Assembly (NCBI GenBank): GCA_029007845.1
Contig: JAQXIP010000087.1
Coordinates: 1-42,778, forward strand
Length of the DNA: 42,778 nucleotides
Direction: 5' to 3'
From: Clostridiales bacterium
GTDB taxonomy: Bacteria > Bacillota > Clostridia > Lachnospirales > Lachnospiraceae
The notes below the pieces were generated by a model, which saw nothing but the letters and a program-made list of their open reading frames with translations, did no database searches and was not told where the DNA came from. Shown here piece by piece: positions 8,495-16,741 of this stretch; position 1 is the stretch's first letter, and each line of letters starts with the position of its first letter. Position numbers and translations under genes: made by a program.

Positions 8495-8521
8495 CCGAAC
8501 AGGGTGGATTTCGAATGTTTT
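8495..8521 (+). promoter_or_regulatory. 27-base leader motif shared with glyA
   Basis: This stretch between rlmB and sigH starts CCGAACAGGGTGG and ends TTCGAATGTTTT. It matches 26 of 27 bases of the glyA leader (minus strand, 16131-16105). A further hairpin follows at about 8525-8549 (TTGC..GCAC..GTGTGC..GCAA). The role is unknown. Confidence 0.5.
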
Positions 8522-8595
8522 AAAATTGCGGAGCACGAAGTGTGCAGCAATTGACAGGTATCATAGGATATATGGGAAAAAGGAAGGGAGAACAG

Positions 8596-9225
8596 ATGGA
8601 TTATCGGCAGATGACAGATGAAGAGATTATATCCTGTATCCAGAAGCAGGATGCGTCTGCTATGGACTTTCTTCTGGAAAAATATAAGGGACTTGTAAGA
8701 CAGAAGGCAAAAACCCTGTACCTCATCGGAGGCGACAGGGATGATCTGATCCAGGAGGGAATGATCGGACTTTATAAGGCAGTCCGTGATTATGACCATG
8801 GGAAAGAAGCCTCTTTTTTCCCGTTTGCAGAACTTTGTATCACACGGCAGATGTATAGCGCGATCCGTGCCTCAAACCGCATGAAAAACCAGCCTCTGAA
8901 TAATTATATTTCTTTTAACACACCGATTAAGGAAGGTTCGGACGAGATGGAAGAGGGAGGTGTAACATTTGGAGATTCCATGCCTGCATCAAAAAAAGCA
9001 AATCCGGAAGAATTACTTATTGACAAAGAGAACCTAACTGTGTTAGAATATGAACTCGGGAAGAGGCTTAGCGATATGGAACAGAAAGTGATGGGATTAT
9101 ACCGGGAAGGGTTGTCCTACACTGATATTGCACAGCAGCTTCACAAGACACCGAAATCCATTGACAACACCTTGCAGCGGATTCGCAGGAAGTTGTCTGG
9201 TCTCCTCGGAGAGATGGAACGGTAG
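8596..9225 (+). CDS. sigH: RNA polymerase sigma factor SigH (Spo0H-like)
   Basis: 209 residues. Region 2 is seen in MDFLLEKYKGLVRQKAKTLYLIGGDRDDLIQEGMIGLYKAVRDYD, FPFAELCITRQMYSAIRAS, and region 4 in LSDMEQKVMGLYREGLSYTDIAQQLHKTPKSIDNTLQRIRRKL. In Bacillus this factor drives early sporulation and transition-state genes, so its presence suggests a spore former. ATG 8596 follows GGAAGGGAG; upstream in-frame codons lack a ribosome site. It follows rlmB in the same place as in Bacillus. The tRNA-Thr follows 18 bases later. Confidence 0.93.
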   Translation: MDYRQMTDEEIISCIQKQDASAMDFLLEKYKGLVRQKAKTLYLIGGDRDDLIQEGMIGLYKAVRDYDHGKEASFFPFAELCITRQMYSAIRASNRMKNQPLNNYISFNTPIKEGSDEMEEGGVTFGDSMPASKKANPEELLIDKENLTVLEYELGKRLSDMEQKVMGLYREGLSYTDIAQQLHKTPKSIDNTLQRIRRKLSGLLGEMER

Positions 9226-9243
9226 TCTGGTTTATCTCAATAT

Positions 9244-9316
9244 GCTGCCTTGGCTCAGCTGGTAGAGCGTCGCCTTGGTAAGGCGGAGGTCGGCGGTTCA
9301 AATCCGCTAGGCAGCT
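9244..9316 (+). tRNA. tRNA-Thr (anticodon GGT)
   Basis: A complete cloverleaf of 73 bases: acceptor GCTGCCT/AGGCAGC, D arm GCTC..GAGC, anticodon stem TCGCC/GGCGG with loop TTGGTAA, variable AGGTC, T arm GGCGG-TTCAAAT-CCGCT, discriminator T. Anticodon GGT reads ACC/ACU threonine codons. CCA is not encoded. Confidence 0.96.
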
Positions 9317-9317
9317 T

Positions 9318-9359
9318 ATGGCTGAAAGTCTTGTATTTAATGGCTTTCAGCCATTTTTG
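9318..9359 (+). terminator. Terminator after tRNA-Thr
   Basis: ATGGCTGAAAG (9318-9328) pairs with CTTTCAGCCAT (9344-9354), followed by TTTTTGTTT. Confidence 0.85.
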
Positions 9360-9421
9360 TTTCTGTGGAAAAAGGGCGACCTTCTATCAAATCTTCTATT
9401 AAATCGTCTTTTAGACGTCTT

Positions 9422-9520
9422 TTAAACGAGAATTTTTTCGGCATAATCGTCCACTGTACTGCGCTTCATGTCATCATCCAAATGTGAATAAATATGCTTC
9501 AAACTTCCTACACCCGAATC
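9422..9520 (-). pseudogene. Integrase-like C-terminal remnant beside the tRNA
   Basis: The minus strand reads GSLKHIYSHLDDDMKRSTVD then DYAEKILV and a stop at 9422. IYSHLDDDMK resembles the catalytic-Tyr tail of tyrosine recombinases (typically YTHLxxxxK), and it sits just past a tRNA 3' end, the usual attachment site for such elements. Only about 30 codons look related; upstream the frame has no start and no recombinase motif. The rest of 9360-9669 holds two operator-like palindromes and a promoter. The identification rests on a short match. Confidence 0.4.
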
Positions 9521-9543
9521 AGATGGAAAGTTTGGGTTATGAT

Positions 9544-9559
9544 AGTGACAAATGTCACT
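9544..9559. promoter_or_regulatory. Palindrome AGTGACA-AA-TGTCACT, upstream operator
   Basis: A perfect 7+2+7 palindrome. A second AGTGACA begins at 9576, exactly 32 bases later (about three helical turns). Both lie just upstream of the membrane protein / two-component operon, so they are candidate sites for the response regulator encoded there. Confidence 0.5.
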
Positions 9560-9575
9560 GTCTGTTCGCCAATTT

Positions 9576-9620
9576 AGTGACAGATGACATCTGATATCAA
9601 AAACGGAATTCTGCTACAAT
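9576..9620 (+). promoter_or_regulatory. Second half-palindrome and -10 box of the two-component operon
   Basis: AGTGACA (9576-9582) is followed by a near-palindrome AGATGACATCT (9582-9592). The -10 is TACAAT (9615-9620); no good -35 lies 17 bases upstream, where the operator repeat is located, so activation by a bound regulator is likely. Confidence 0.45.
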
Positions 9621-9669
9621 CATCTCAACCGGTTAATTCAACCGGTAAAGAATGAAAGAGGTGGTTGTG

Positions 9670-11379
9670 ATGAAACAGAATAATCGAAATATGATTTCCC
9701 TTATTTTAATGGCGGTAGGTGTGCTGTTTATCCTTGTGGCAGGATGCATATTTGTAACAACTGCATGGAAATATCTTCCGGAGCTTGGAAAACAGGCACT
9801 GTTATTCCTTGTGGCAGCAGGCCTGTATGCTGGTTCGGAATGGATATCACGGTGTACCAGCCTTCGGAAAACCGAGACAGCGCTGTTTTATCTTGGAACT
9901 GCATTTATCGGTTTTTTTCTCCTTTCCGTTATGGGCGGCGTGGGGTATGGACGGGACACCATACAGGCCGATGCTTTTAAAATACTTGCTGCAAATGTGG
10001 TAATGTGTATTGCGGTAGTGATTCGGCTAATAAGAAGAAAAAAAGGCTTTGATTTTACTATTTTCGTTCTTCTGATGGACGGGATTCTGATATCTGCATG
10101 CGTTGCCTGGAAGGTAAGGTTGGATTGTTTTACGCTCATGCTGTCCGGCTATGTACTTGTTCTTTCTGTAATCGATTCAATCAGAAAACGGGACAAAAGG
10201 GAGAGAGAAGGACTGGACCTAAGTATCGGAATCAGTTATCTGGTTCATGGAATCATCTATGTGCAGCTTGCAGGGGCATTGAACTTGTTTGTGGATGATC
10301 TTTTTGTTGGATTCCCGTTTTTCTTTGTGCTGGCAATGGCTTTGGCTACCGGTATTACTTATCATGGGCGAAGAAAAGTGGTATATCGGGTGCTGAACAG
10401 TCTGGCACTGAACTGGCTTGTATATGTGCTGTTTGATACGTTGAATGAAGTTCTTCTGTGGTCCGACAGGAGTGCACCGGTATTTTTGGCGGCGTTTTCT
10501 GTAAATCTGCTGCTGATGGTCTGTACGCTTCGAAAGGAAATGATGATTACCCAGTTTTCTTTCGGACTGCTTGTTCCGTTTGCACAGCTGGTCTTCTTTT
10601 GGCTTAAAGTGTGGAACTGGAACATGTTTGAAGGCTGCAGTCTGGACACTTCGGTGAAATGCAGCTATGAGCCGTTTTCTTTTGTGCTGGCGGCAGGGAT
10701 TCTTATGCTTCTTCTGCGGGAAATGTTAGAAAGAAGGATCACCTGGGAAAATCAGGGAAAGAAACTGGTGGCAGCAGCTGGGCTTCAGATCATGCTTGGC
10801 ATTTTGTTGTGGATCACAGCAAAGCATGTAATTCTGCTGGAAATGGTATGTCATGGGACCATTGCCATAACGTTTGTGCTGATTGGCATATGGCTGAAAC
10901 CAAAGACGGTTCGGTCTGTCTTTTATACATTCGCATTGTTTGCAGGGGAGATGGCAGCTATCAACCAGCCGTTCTTCCCTATTCCAAACCAGTATGTGGT
11001 GGAATGGAACAGCCTGATTTTTGCAATAGGAATTGTGCTTTTGGGAATGGTCTGGTATCATAAGAAAAGTGGAATTGCAGTGGTTCAGTTTGTTCTGACC
11101 TGCTGTGTGCTGGCGGCACTTTTGTCAAAGGATATTGTCAGTGGAAGTACAGGAATTGGCAATGTACTGATTCTTGGAGGCGTGTCCGTTGTAATCCTCA
11201 TTGCCGCAGCCATCAGAAACCGCAAAGAATATGTGATTGCGTCTTCTGCTGTACTATTACTTTTGATATTATACCTTACAAAAGATTTCTGGCTTAGTAT
11301 TGCGTGGTGGGTCTATTTGTTTGCTGCTGGCGTGGTACTGGTTTTACTGGCCATCAAGAAAGAGAGAGAAAGTAAATGA
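9670..11379 (+). CDS. Polytopic membrane protein, DUF2157-like N-terminus
   Basis: 569 residues, almost entirely hydrophobic with many predicted spans. The N-terminus (ILMAVGVLFILVAGCIFVTTAWKYL, ALLFLVAAGLYAGSEWIS) resembles the start of DUF2157-type membrane proteins. ATG 9670 is chosen because GAGGTGG sits 6 bases before it; ATG 9652 has none. It overlaps the histidine kinase by 4 bases (ATGA), so the two are translationally coupled and it is a plausible partner or sensor for that kinase. No transport motif is recognised. Confidence 0.72.
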   Translation: MKQNNRNMISLILMAVGVLFILVAGCIFVTTAWKYLPELGKQALLFLVAAGLYAGSEWISRCTSLRKTETALFYLGTAFIGFFLLSVMGGVGYGRDTIQADAFKILAANVVMCIAVVIRLIRRKKGFDFTIFVLLMDGILISACVAWKVRLDCFTLMLSGYVLVLSVIDSIRKRDKREREGLDLSIGISYLVHGIIYVQLAGALNLFVDDLFVGFPFFFVLAMALATGITYHGRRKVVYRVLNSLALNWLVYVLFDTLNEVLLWSDRSAPVFLAAFSVNLLLMVCTLRKEMMITQFSFGLLVPFAQLVFFWLKVWNWNMFEGCSLDTSVKCSYEPFSFVLAAGILMLLLREMLERRITWENQGKKLVAAAGLQIMLGILLWITAKHVILLEMVCHGTIAITFVLIGIWLKPKTVRSVFYTFALFAGEMAAINQPFFPIPNQYVVEWNSLIFAIGIVLLGMVWYHKKSGIAVVQFVLTCCVLAALLSKDIVSGSTGIGNVLILGGVSVVILIAAAIRNRKEYVIASSAVLLLLILYLTKDFWLSIAWWVYLFAAGVVLVLLAIKKERESK

Positions 11380-12653
11380 CATTTGTCTTAGGACTAATCT
11401 ACATGCTGATGACCGGCGTCGTGCTGGTCAGCATGGCGGTATTGTTTTTAAAAGGGAAAAAAGAAAGATATAACCACATTTATCTGGTGATTCAGGGAAT
11501 GGTGGCATTGTGGTGTGCCTCCCAGGTTTTCGTTCTCCTTGCAGAAAACAAGACCGAACTGGCAGTGGCTTATCTGCTTGGAAATATTGGAATTTGTTTT
11601 ATAGGGGCGTTCTGGTACTACTTTGCGGTGGCATATACCGGCGGACGTATTTTGGGTCTGGGGAAACAGCTGCCTTTTTGGTTATCCGTCCTGCATTTTG
11701 TTCTTGTGCTTACGAACCCCTGGCATCATTTGTACTATACTGTTTTTGAAATGGAACAGGTAATCCATGGTATCTTTTTCTATACGAATGTGGTGATGAC
11801 TTACCTGTTTATTTTTGCGGGGGCGGTGATTCTTTACCGGAATCTGGGAGCAGGAGAAGAAGAAAAAAAGGAGAAGTTATTAATTATTATATCTGTTTTG
11901 GTACCGGTTTTTCTGAACCTGATTTATCTTACGGGACTGGTGCAGCCTTCTTTTGACATCACTCCGCTGGGATTTGCCATATCTATTCTGTGTGTGCTTT
12001 GCGCTACGATCAAATACCGGTTTATGGATCTGAAACGGGAGCTGGAAGTGACCAGCGAGCGTCTGTTACTGGAACAGGAGAGAAACCGGATTGCCCAGCA
12101 GGTACACGACACGGTGGGGCATACCCTGACCATGATTATGTCTTATATGAAATTGGCAGAGGTGGCGTATAAGAACCAGGAATCCGATCAGGTGGAAGAA
12201 TATATCGGCCGGGCCAGAACCCTTACCAGTGAGGGGATTAAAGAATTGCGCCAATCCATTAACCAGCTTCGGAGAGAAGCCTCTTATGAACTGGTGACCC
12301 AGGGCATTATGCAGCTTGCAGACCAGGTAAAGGAAATTCCGGTGGAAGTTACGGTACAGGGAGAAGATTCAGAAGCCTATTCCCATCTGTCAGGTATCGT
12401 CTATGATTGTGTAAGGGAGTCTATCACCAATACACTGAAGTATGCGGAGGCATCCGGCATGGAGATTCTTGTCCGGTTCCAGAAAGACAGTGTGGAATTG
12501 ATGATTGCCGATAATGGAAAAGGATGCGGGGAGTTAATGGAACATAATGGAATTACCGGTATCCGGGAACGGGTAGAGCGGGCAGGCGGAAAGGTGAAGA
12601 TTCTTTCCTCTGCCGGGGAAGGGTTTTTGACACGGATCAAGCTTCCTTTGTAA
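11376..12653 (+). CDS. NarL-type sensor histidine kinase with N-terminal membrane sensor
   Basis: 425 residues. Residues 1-215 are seven or so membrane spans like the 7TM histidine kinase sensor module. A HisKA_3 dimerisation domain follows with RNRIAQQVHDTVGHTLTMIM (phospho-acceptor His near 244). The HATPase domain has VRESITNTLKYAEA (N box) and MIADNGKGCG (G1). It phosphorylates the response regulator encoded next. There is no separate ribosome site beyond the overlapping end of the membrane protein gene. Confidence 0.92.
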   Translation: MTFVLGLIYMLMTGVVLVSMAVLFLKGKKERYNHIYLVIQGMVALWCASQVFVLLAENKTELAVAYLLGNIGICFIGAFWYYFAVAYTGGRILGLGKQLPFWLSVLHFVLVLTNPWHHLYYTVFEMEQVIHGIFFYTNVVMTYLFIFAGAVILYRNLGAGEEEKKEKLLIIISVLVPVFLNLIYLTGLVQPSFDITPLGFAISILCVLCATIKYRFMDLKRELEVTSERLLLEQERNRIAQQVHDTVGHTLTMIMSYMKLAEVAYKNQESDQVEEYIGRARTLTSEGIKELRQSINQLRREASYELVTQGIMQLADQVKEIPVEVTVQGEDSEAYSHLSGIVYDCVRESITNTLKYAEASGMEILVRFQKDSVELMIADNGKGCGELMEHNGITGIRERVERAGGKVKILSSAGEGFLTRIKLPL

Positions 12654-12703
12654 CCAATGCACGAAATGTCAGTTACCCGATAATTATGGAGAACGTGAAG
12701 ATT

Positions 12704-13378
12704 ATGGAGAAAATCAAAGTATTAATTGCAGATGATGTTATGATACTGCGCCAGGGGCTGAAAGCGGTGTTAGAACAGGATACAGGAATCGAAGTGACGG
12801 CTCTGGCACAGAATGGAAAAGAGGCTTTTGAAAAATGCGGCATCTGCCAGCCGGATGTGGTGCTGATGGATATGCGTATGCCGGAATATGACGGGGCATA
12901 TGGAATTTCGGCCATCAAGAAAAAATTTCCCCAGATTCGTGTTCTGGTATTGACAACCTTTGATGATGATGAGACGATTGAGAAGGCACTGGACAGCGGA
13001 GCAGACGGATATATCCTAAAAGAGATGGAAGATGAAAAAGTAATTGCATCGGTAAAAGGCGTGTATGCCGGTATGAATATTTTTGGCAGTGAAGTATATC
13101 AGCGGATGAGGAGCCGTATGGATTCAGCATCAGGGCAGAAGTCAAAAGAAAAAAACAGGAATCAGGAACAGCTGGATATGGCGTTTAGCAACCGGGAAAA
13201 AGATATTTTAAAATTGGTTGCCGGAGGGTATGATAATAAGGAAATTGCAGGAAAATTGTACCTGGCGGAAGGAACTGTGAGAAACCAGATATCCAGACTG
13301 CTTGAAAAGTTATCTTTAAAAGACCGGACACAGCTTGCCGTGTATGCTGTAAAACATGGTCTGGATGAAGAATGGTAA
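12704..13378 (+). CDS. NarL/FixJ (LuxR-type) response regulator
   Basis: 224 residues from ATG 12704 (GGAG 12 bases before; ATG 12686 is possible but has no ribosome site). Receiver: acidic pair IADDV at residues 10-11, phospho-acceptor Asp56 in LMDMRMPEYDG, Thr in LTTFDDDE, Lys in YILKEM. Output: LuxR helix-turn-helix AFSNREKDILKLVAGGYDNKEIAGKLYLAEGTV, then RNQISRLLEKL. It pairs with the kinase 50 bases upstream and may bind the repeated AGTGACA sites before the operon. Confidence 0.93.
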   Translation: MEKIKVLIADDVMILRQGLKAVLEQDTGIEVTALAQNGKEAFEKCGICQPDVVLMDMRMPEYDGAYGISAIKKKFPQIRVLVLTTFDDDETIEKALDSGADGYILKEMEDEKVIASVKGVYAGMNIFGSEVYQRMRSRMDSASGQKSKEKNRNQEQLDMAFSNREKDILKLVAGGYDNKEIAGKLYLAEGTVRNQISRLLEKLSLKDRTQLAVYAVKHGLDEEW

Positions 13379-13396
13379 CCTGTTTTGAGATAAAAA

Positions 13397-13612
13397 CTCA
13401 AACTTCGCACATGCGGATCAAGCGGTATGCCGGGATGTGCAGGGAATGCGATGTATTATGAAATACCCGCTTCCGCTATTTGAACACGTAACGGTACTAA
13501 GGTTTTGCATGCGCAAAACCAAGTGCCGACGTGTTCAAAAATGTATTTCATAATACATCGCATCCCCTGCACGTCCCGGCATACCGCCTGTTCCGCATGT
13601 GCGAAGTTTGAG
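13397..13612. repeat. Dispersed long palindrome, copy A
   Basis: The whole 216 bases fold on themselves. The outer arm CTCAAACTTCGCACATGCGG is mirrored by CCGCATGTGCGAAGTTTGAG at the right end, and the arms continue with few mismatches to a core. The core hairpin contains GAACACGT, GGTACTAAGGTTTTGC, GCAAAACC and AGTGCCGACGTGTTC and is shared with copies B, C and D. The outer arms differ in sequence from the other copies. It lies between the response regulator and the thioesterase and fills most of that 260-base gap. Confidence 0.9.
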
Positions 13613-13638
13613 AAAAAACATAGAAGGAGAGAAAAAAG

Positions 13639-14016
13639 ATGGCATTAGTGACAGGAATTAAAGGAATAAAGGAAATTACCGTGACCGAGGATCGCACCGC
13701 AGAGTCCATGGGAAGCGGACTGCTTCCGGTGTACGCAACTCCGTGGATGATTGCGTTAATGGAGCACACTGCATTTGAAAGCATCCAGGATCAGATGGAG
13801 GATGGAAAAGGAACGGTAGGGGTAGCGGTGGATATCAAACATATTGCAGCTACACCCGTTGGCAGAACCGTCCGATGTGAAAGTGAACTGATAGAAATTG
13901 ATGGTAAGAAATTAAAATTTTCTGTAAATGTATATGATGGAGAAAAACTGATTGGAACCGGAATCCATAAACGCGCCATCATAGACAATGAAGCGTTTAT
14001 GGCAAATCTTAGTTAA
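13639..14016 (+). CDS. Hotdog-fold thioesterase (fluoroacetyl-CoA thioesterase-like)
   Basis: 125 residues. LLPVYATPWMIALMEHTAFESI contains the Thr and Glu expected at the active site of the FlK-like branch. GVAVDIKHIAATPVGRTVRCESEL follows with the conserved His in VDIKH and the hotdog strand. It probably hydrolyses a small acyl-CoA in the cytosol; the substrate is unknown. AGAAGGAGAGAAAAAAG precedes the ATG. Its stop overlaps the stop of the convergent LUD gene (14013-14016). Confidence 0.85.
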   Translation: MALVTGIKGIKEITVTEDRTAESMGSGLLPVYATPWMIALMEHTAFESIQDQMEDGKGTVGVAVDIKHIAATPVGRTVRCESELIEIDGKKLKFSVNVYDGEKLIGTGIHKRAIIDNEAFMANLS

Positions 14017-14651
14017 AACCCTAATGTTTCTCCAACCAGAATTACCTGAATCCGGTTTGGAATGGAGGATTTTCTTGTAATAACAGTCTGACAGCAGATG
14101 CAGTCATCCGACAGACAATTGCCGCAGCGTCCGGTAGAAGCACAAGGGGTGTTTTTATTCAGACGGATGGTATTTGGCGGGGCAGCGATGTTTCGCACTC
14201 TTGCAATCGCTGAATCTACGTCCGGTACGATTTTGTTCATACCAGCAACGATGACAACCTGCTGTGGCCCGGCGATGAGACAGGCTACCCGGTTGCCATA
14301 TCCGTCAATATTTACCAATTCCCCATCTAGAGTAATGGCGTTGGAACTCATAAAGAAGTAATCACAGCCCACAATCTCCTGATACATTTTCCGTTTCTCC
14401 TCCGGGGTAGTGGCTGTAGTACGGTCAAAAACCTGGTAGTCAGCGGAGTGGGTAATAAAGTCATGAAAACCAATTTCTTTTAATGTGGCAGATCCGCCAA
14501 AAGATACGGATGCTCCTGGTGTAAGCATGTTTTTTATAAAGTCCAGAGCCTCTTTGCTGTCTGAAACATAATAGGCATCAATGCCCCTGGGTTTCATTTT
14601 GTCAATCAAAGTATTGGCAATTGTTTCATAGTACTGTTTTCGTGGTGTCAT
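14013..14651 (-). CDS. LUD-domain (DUF162, lactate-utilisation-like) protein
   Basis: 212 residues from ATG 14651, which follows AAAGGAGA; a longer frame starting at 14714 has no ribosome site. The motifs SFGGSATLKEIG, MSSNAITLDGELVNIDGYGNRV and IAGPQQVVIVAGMNKIVPD are typical. A Cys-rich C-terminal segment CASTGRCGNCLSDDCICCQT could bind a cluster. LutC/LutB relatives act in lactate oxidation, but this stand-alone LUD type has no proven role. The stop codon overlaps that of the convergent thioesterase gene. Confidence 0.85.
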   Translation of the reverse strand: MTPRKQYYETIANTLIDKMKPRGIDAYYVSDSKEALDFIKNMLTPGASVSFGGSATLKEIGFHDFITHSADYQVFDRTTATTPEEKRKMYQEIVGCDYFFMSSNAITLDGELVNIDGYGNRVACLIAGPQQVVIVAGMNKIVPDVDSAIARVRNIAAPPNTIRLNKNTPCASTGRCGNCLSDDCICCQTVITRKSSIPNRIQVILVGETLGF

Positions 14652-14692
14652 AGAGGGAAGTCTCCTTTCTGTTAATTTTGTGTTATTAAAGA

Positions 14693-14748
14693 GTAACCGT
14701 TCAGCCCGCACCATTGGCTTGTTATACAGGTTATGGCTGAACTGTTAC
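14693..14748. repeat. Short inverted repeat with ends like the dispersed palindromes
   Basis: GTAACCGTTCAGCC (14693-14706) is mirrored with one mismatch by GGCTGAACTGTTAC (14735-14748). The same end sequence occurs at 42617 and, mirrored, at 32883-32896 and 17003-17016. The core is missing, so this may be a deleted or solo-end form. Confidence 0.6.
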
Positions 14749-14751
14749 ATC

Positions 14752-14797
14752 AAAAAAAACGGAATGCAAAGCAGGTATGACAAGTCTTTGCATTCCG
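14752..14797 (-). terminator. glyA terminator
   Basis: CGGAATGCAAAG (14760-14771) pairs with CTTTGCATTCCG (14786-14797). On the minus strand the stem is followed by eight T residues (A run at 14752-14759). Confidence 0.9.
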
Positions 14798-14814
14798 CAG
14801 AAAATCATTCGATT

Positions 14815-16068
14815 TTACAGTGAAGAAAGATCATATAAAGGATGGCTGTCAGTCAGAGCCTTTACGATTTCCATTGCTTTTGCTTTATTTGCATCTACAT
14901 CATTAATGAGTAATGCAATTGCTTCTGCGATCTGATCCATATCGTCTGTATTCATTCCGCGTGTTGTGACAGCAGCTGTTCCAAGACGGATACCGCTTGT
15001 GACAAATGGAGAAGCTGGGTCATTAGGAATGGTATTTTTATTACAGGTAATGTTCGCTGCGTCCAGAAGTTTTTCTGTTTCTTTTCCGGTTACCCCTTTG
15101 CTTAACAGATTTACTAACATCAGATGATTGTCCGTACCGCCGGATACGATATCGAAACCGCGGTTCATAAGTCCCTTAGCAAGAGCCTGGGCATTATCAA
15201 TAATATTCTGTGCATAGACCTTGAAGCTTGGATCAAGTGCCTCTTTGAAACATACGGCCTTTGCAGCAATAACGTGCATCAGAGGGCCGCCCTGGATTCC
15301 TGGAAAGACGGATTTGTTAAGCTTCATTTCCTCTGCAAATTCCTGGCTGGAAAGAATCATGCCGCCTCTTGGTCCACGTAATGTCTTATGGGTCGTAGTT
15401 GTTGTGACATGGGCATATGGAATTGGGCTTTCATGAAGTCCTGCAGCTACAAGACCAGCGATGTGGGCAATATCTACCATCAGGAAAGCACCAACTTTGT
15501 CTGCGATTTCACGGAACTTTTTAAAATCAATCTTTCTTGCATAAGCGCTGGCACCGGCAACGATTAATTTTGGCTTGCATTCTAACGCGATCTTCTCTAC
15601 CTCATCATAATCAATGAAGCCCTGGTCATTTACACCATATGGTACGATATTGAAATAAGAACCTGAGAAGTTAGCCGGGCTTCCGTGTGAAAGATGTCCG
15701 CCATGGTCTAATCCCATACCCATAACAGTGTCACCAGGTTTTACAAGAGCAAAGAACACAGCCATGTTTGCCTGGGCACCGGAGTGTGGCTGGACGTTGG
15801 CGTATGTACAGCCAAACAGCTTTTTGGCACGTTCTCTTGCCAGATCTTCTACCACGTCCACATATTGGCATCCGCCGTAATAGCGTTTGCCCGGATATCC
15901 TTCTGCATATTTGTTTGTCAGGGTGCTTCCCATGGCAGCCATAACCGCCTTGCTGACAAAATTTTCAGAAGCGATCAGTTCGATGTGATCGTTCTGCCGT
16001 GTCGTTTCGTCGGTCATTGCTTTCGCAAGATCCGGATCGAAATTCTTGACTTCATCAAATGAAAACAT
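14815..16068 (-). CDS. glyA: Serine hydroxymethyltransferase
   Basis: 417 residues, the usual length. It converts serine and tetrahydrofolate to glycine and methylene-THF. Landmarks are [20 protein letters not shown] near residue 29, [55 protein letters not shown], and the PLP lysine in [14 protein letters not shown] near residue 229. GGAGGT lies before the ATG. It is monocistronic with its own promoter and terminator. Its product feeds the methylene-THF reductase and methionine synthase encoded from 18519 onward. Confidence 0.97.
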   Translation of the reverse strand: MFSFDEVKNFDPDLAKAMTDETTRQNDHIELIASENFVSKAVMAAMGSTLTNKYAEGYPGKRYYGGCQYVDVVEDLARERAKKLFGCTYANVQPHSGAQANMAVFFALVKPGDTVMGMGLDHGGHLSHGSPANFSGSYFNIVPYGVNDQGFIDYDEVEKIALECKPKLIVAGASAYARKIDFKKFREIADKVGAFLMVDIAHIAGLVAAGLHESPIPYAHVTTTTTHKTLRGPRGGMILSSQEFAEEMKLNKSVFPGIQGGPLMHVIAAKAVCFKEALDPSFKVYAQNIIDNAQALAKGLMNRGFDIVSGGTDNHLMLVNLLSKGVTGKETEKLLDAANITCNKNTIPNDPASPFVTSGIRLGTAAVTTRGMNTDDMDQIAEAIALLINDVDANKAKAMEIVKALTDSHPLYDLSSL

Positions 16069-16104
16069 AGTTTTACCTCCGTATGATTCGATACAATAAG
16101 TGAA

Positions 16105-16131
16105 AAAACATTCGAAATCCGCCCTGTTCGG
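16105..16131 (-). promoter_or_regulatory. glyA leader motif shared with the sigH upstream region
   Basis: On the minus strand this leader segment differs from 8495-8521 at one of 27 bases (a C for T). In glyA it forms a GCCC-GAACA-GGGC hairpin, with CGAAA/TTTCG outside it. It lies between the promoter (16157-16185) and the start codon. Confidence 0.5.
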
Positions 16132-16156
16132 GCTGTTACCTTTCGATCATGGTATC

Positions 16157-16185
16157 ATTTTATCATACAAGCAGTAGAGAAACAA
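16157..16185 (-). promoter_or_regulatory. glyA promoter
   Basis: On the minus strand TTGTTT (16185-16180), 17 bases, TAAAAT (16162-16157). Confidence 0.6.
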
Positions 16186-16309
16186 CTATTCATTCGAACG
16201 CAGATCTGGTTTTTACAGAGCGGCCGTTCATATTTGATTTAATTGTGTATGCAATTTGAACAAGTATGAAAATAAAAACAGAAAATAAGAAAATATTTTT
16301 AAAAATGTA

Positions 16310-16338
16310 TTGACAAATTAATGGACGGGCTGTATAAT
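16310..16338 (+). promoter_or_regulatory. Consensus sigma-A promoter with A/T-rich UP-like region
   Basis: TTGACA (16310-16315), 17-base spacer, TATAAT (16333-16338): both hexamers are perfect. About 45 bases upstream are almost pure A/T. No gene of normal size follows for 770 bases, so the product is presumably an RNA. Confidence 0.9.
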
Positions 16339-16358
16339 CAATTCATAAGTTACAGATA

Positions 16359-16452
16359 GGGAGGAGGAGATTCCAATGCAGACATAAGGAACCCTTTCAG
16401 CGGAGGTTAGCTGGAAAGATTACGGGAGGAGGAGATTCCGATGCACACATAA
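16359..16452 (+). repeat. Tandem repeat of a Shine-Dalgarno plus three-codon frame
   Basis: GGGAGGAGGAGATTCC occurs at 16359-16374 and 16424-16439, exactly 65 bases apart. The first is followed by A then ATG CAG ACA TAA (16376-16387); the second by G then ATG CAC ACA TAA (16441-16452). Both are ideally placed for ribosome binding on a start codon followed by two codons and a stop. Confidence 0.75.
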
Positions 16453-16741
16453 GAGAATCGCATTTTACGAGAACGGTATGATGCGAGGATGCCAGAGAAC
16501 GGGGGAAGCCTTCAGAGAAAAGAAGGCGATAATAAAAAATTTACATAGATGCAGTGAGGTATCGAAGTATTTGGTTTATTTCGCTTGACAGGGAAGCAGT
16601 ATTCCACCGTCAGAACACATCTGGACAAACCGTAACAGTGGACGGATCGGTGAGCATGGATGTGAAAAATCTAAGAATAGGAGGTACGGACCACCAGAAA
16701 CTTAAGTTCGTGAAGATTACAAATGAATTATGAAAAATGTG

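Noticed and set aside
16069-16310. Glycine or THF riboswitch upstream of glyA
   Set aside because: None of the conserved glycine or THF aptamer blocks is present; only a short hairpin motif is seen.
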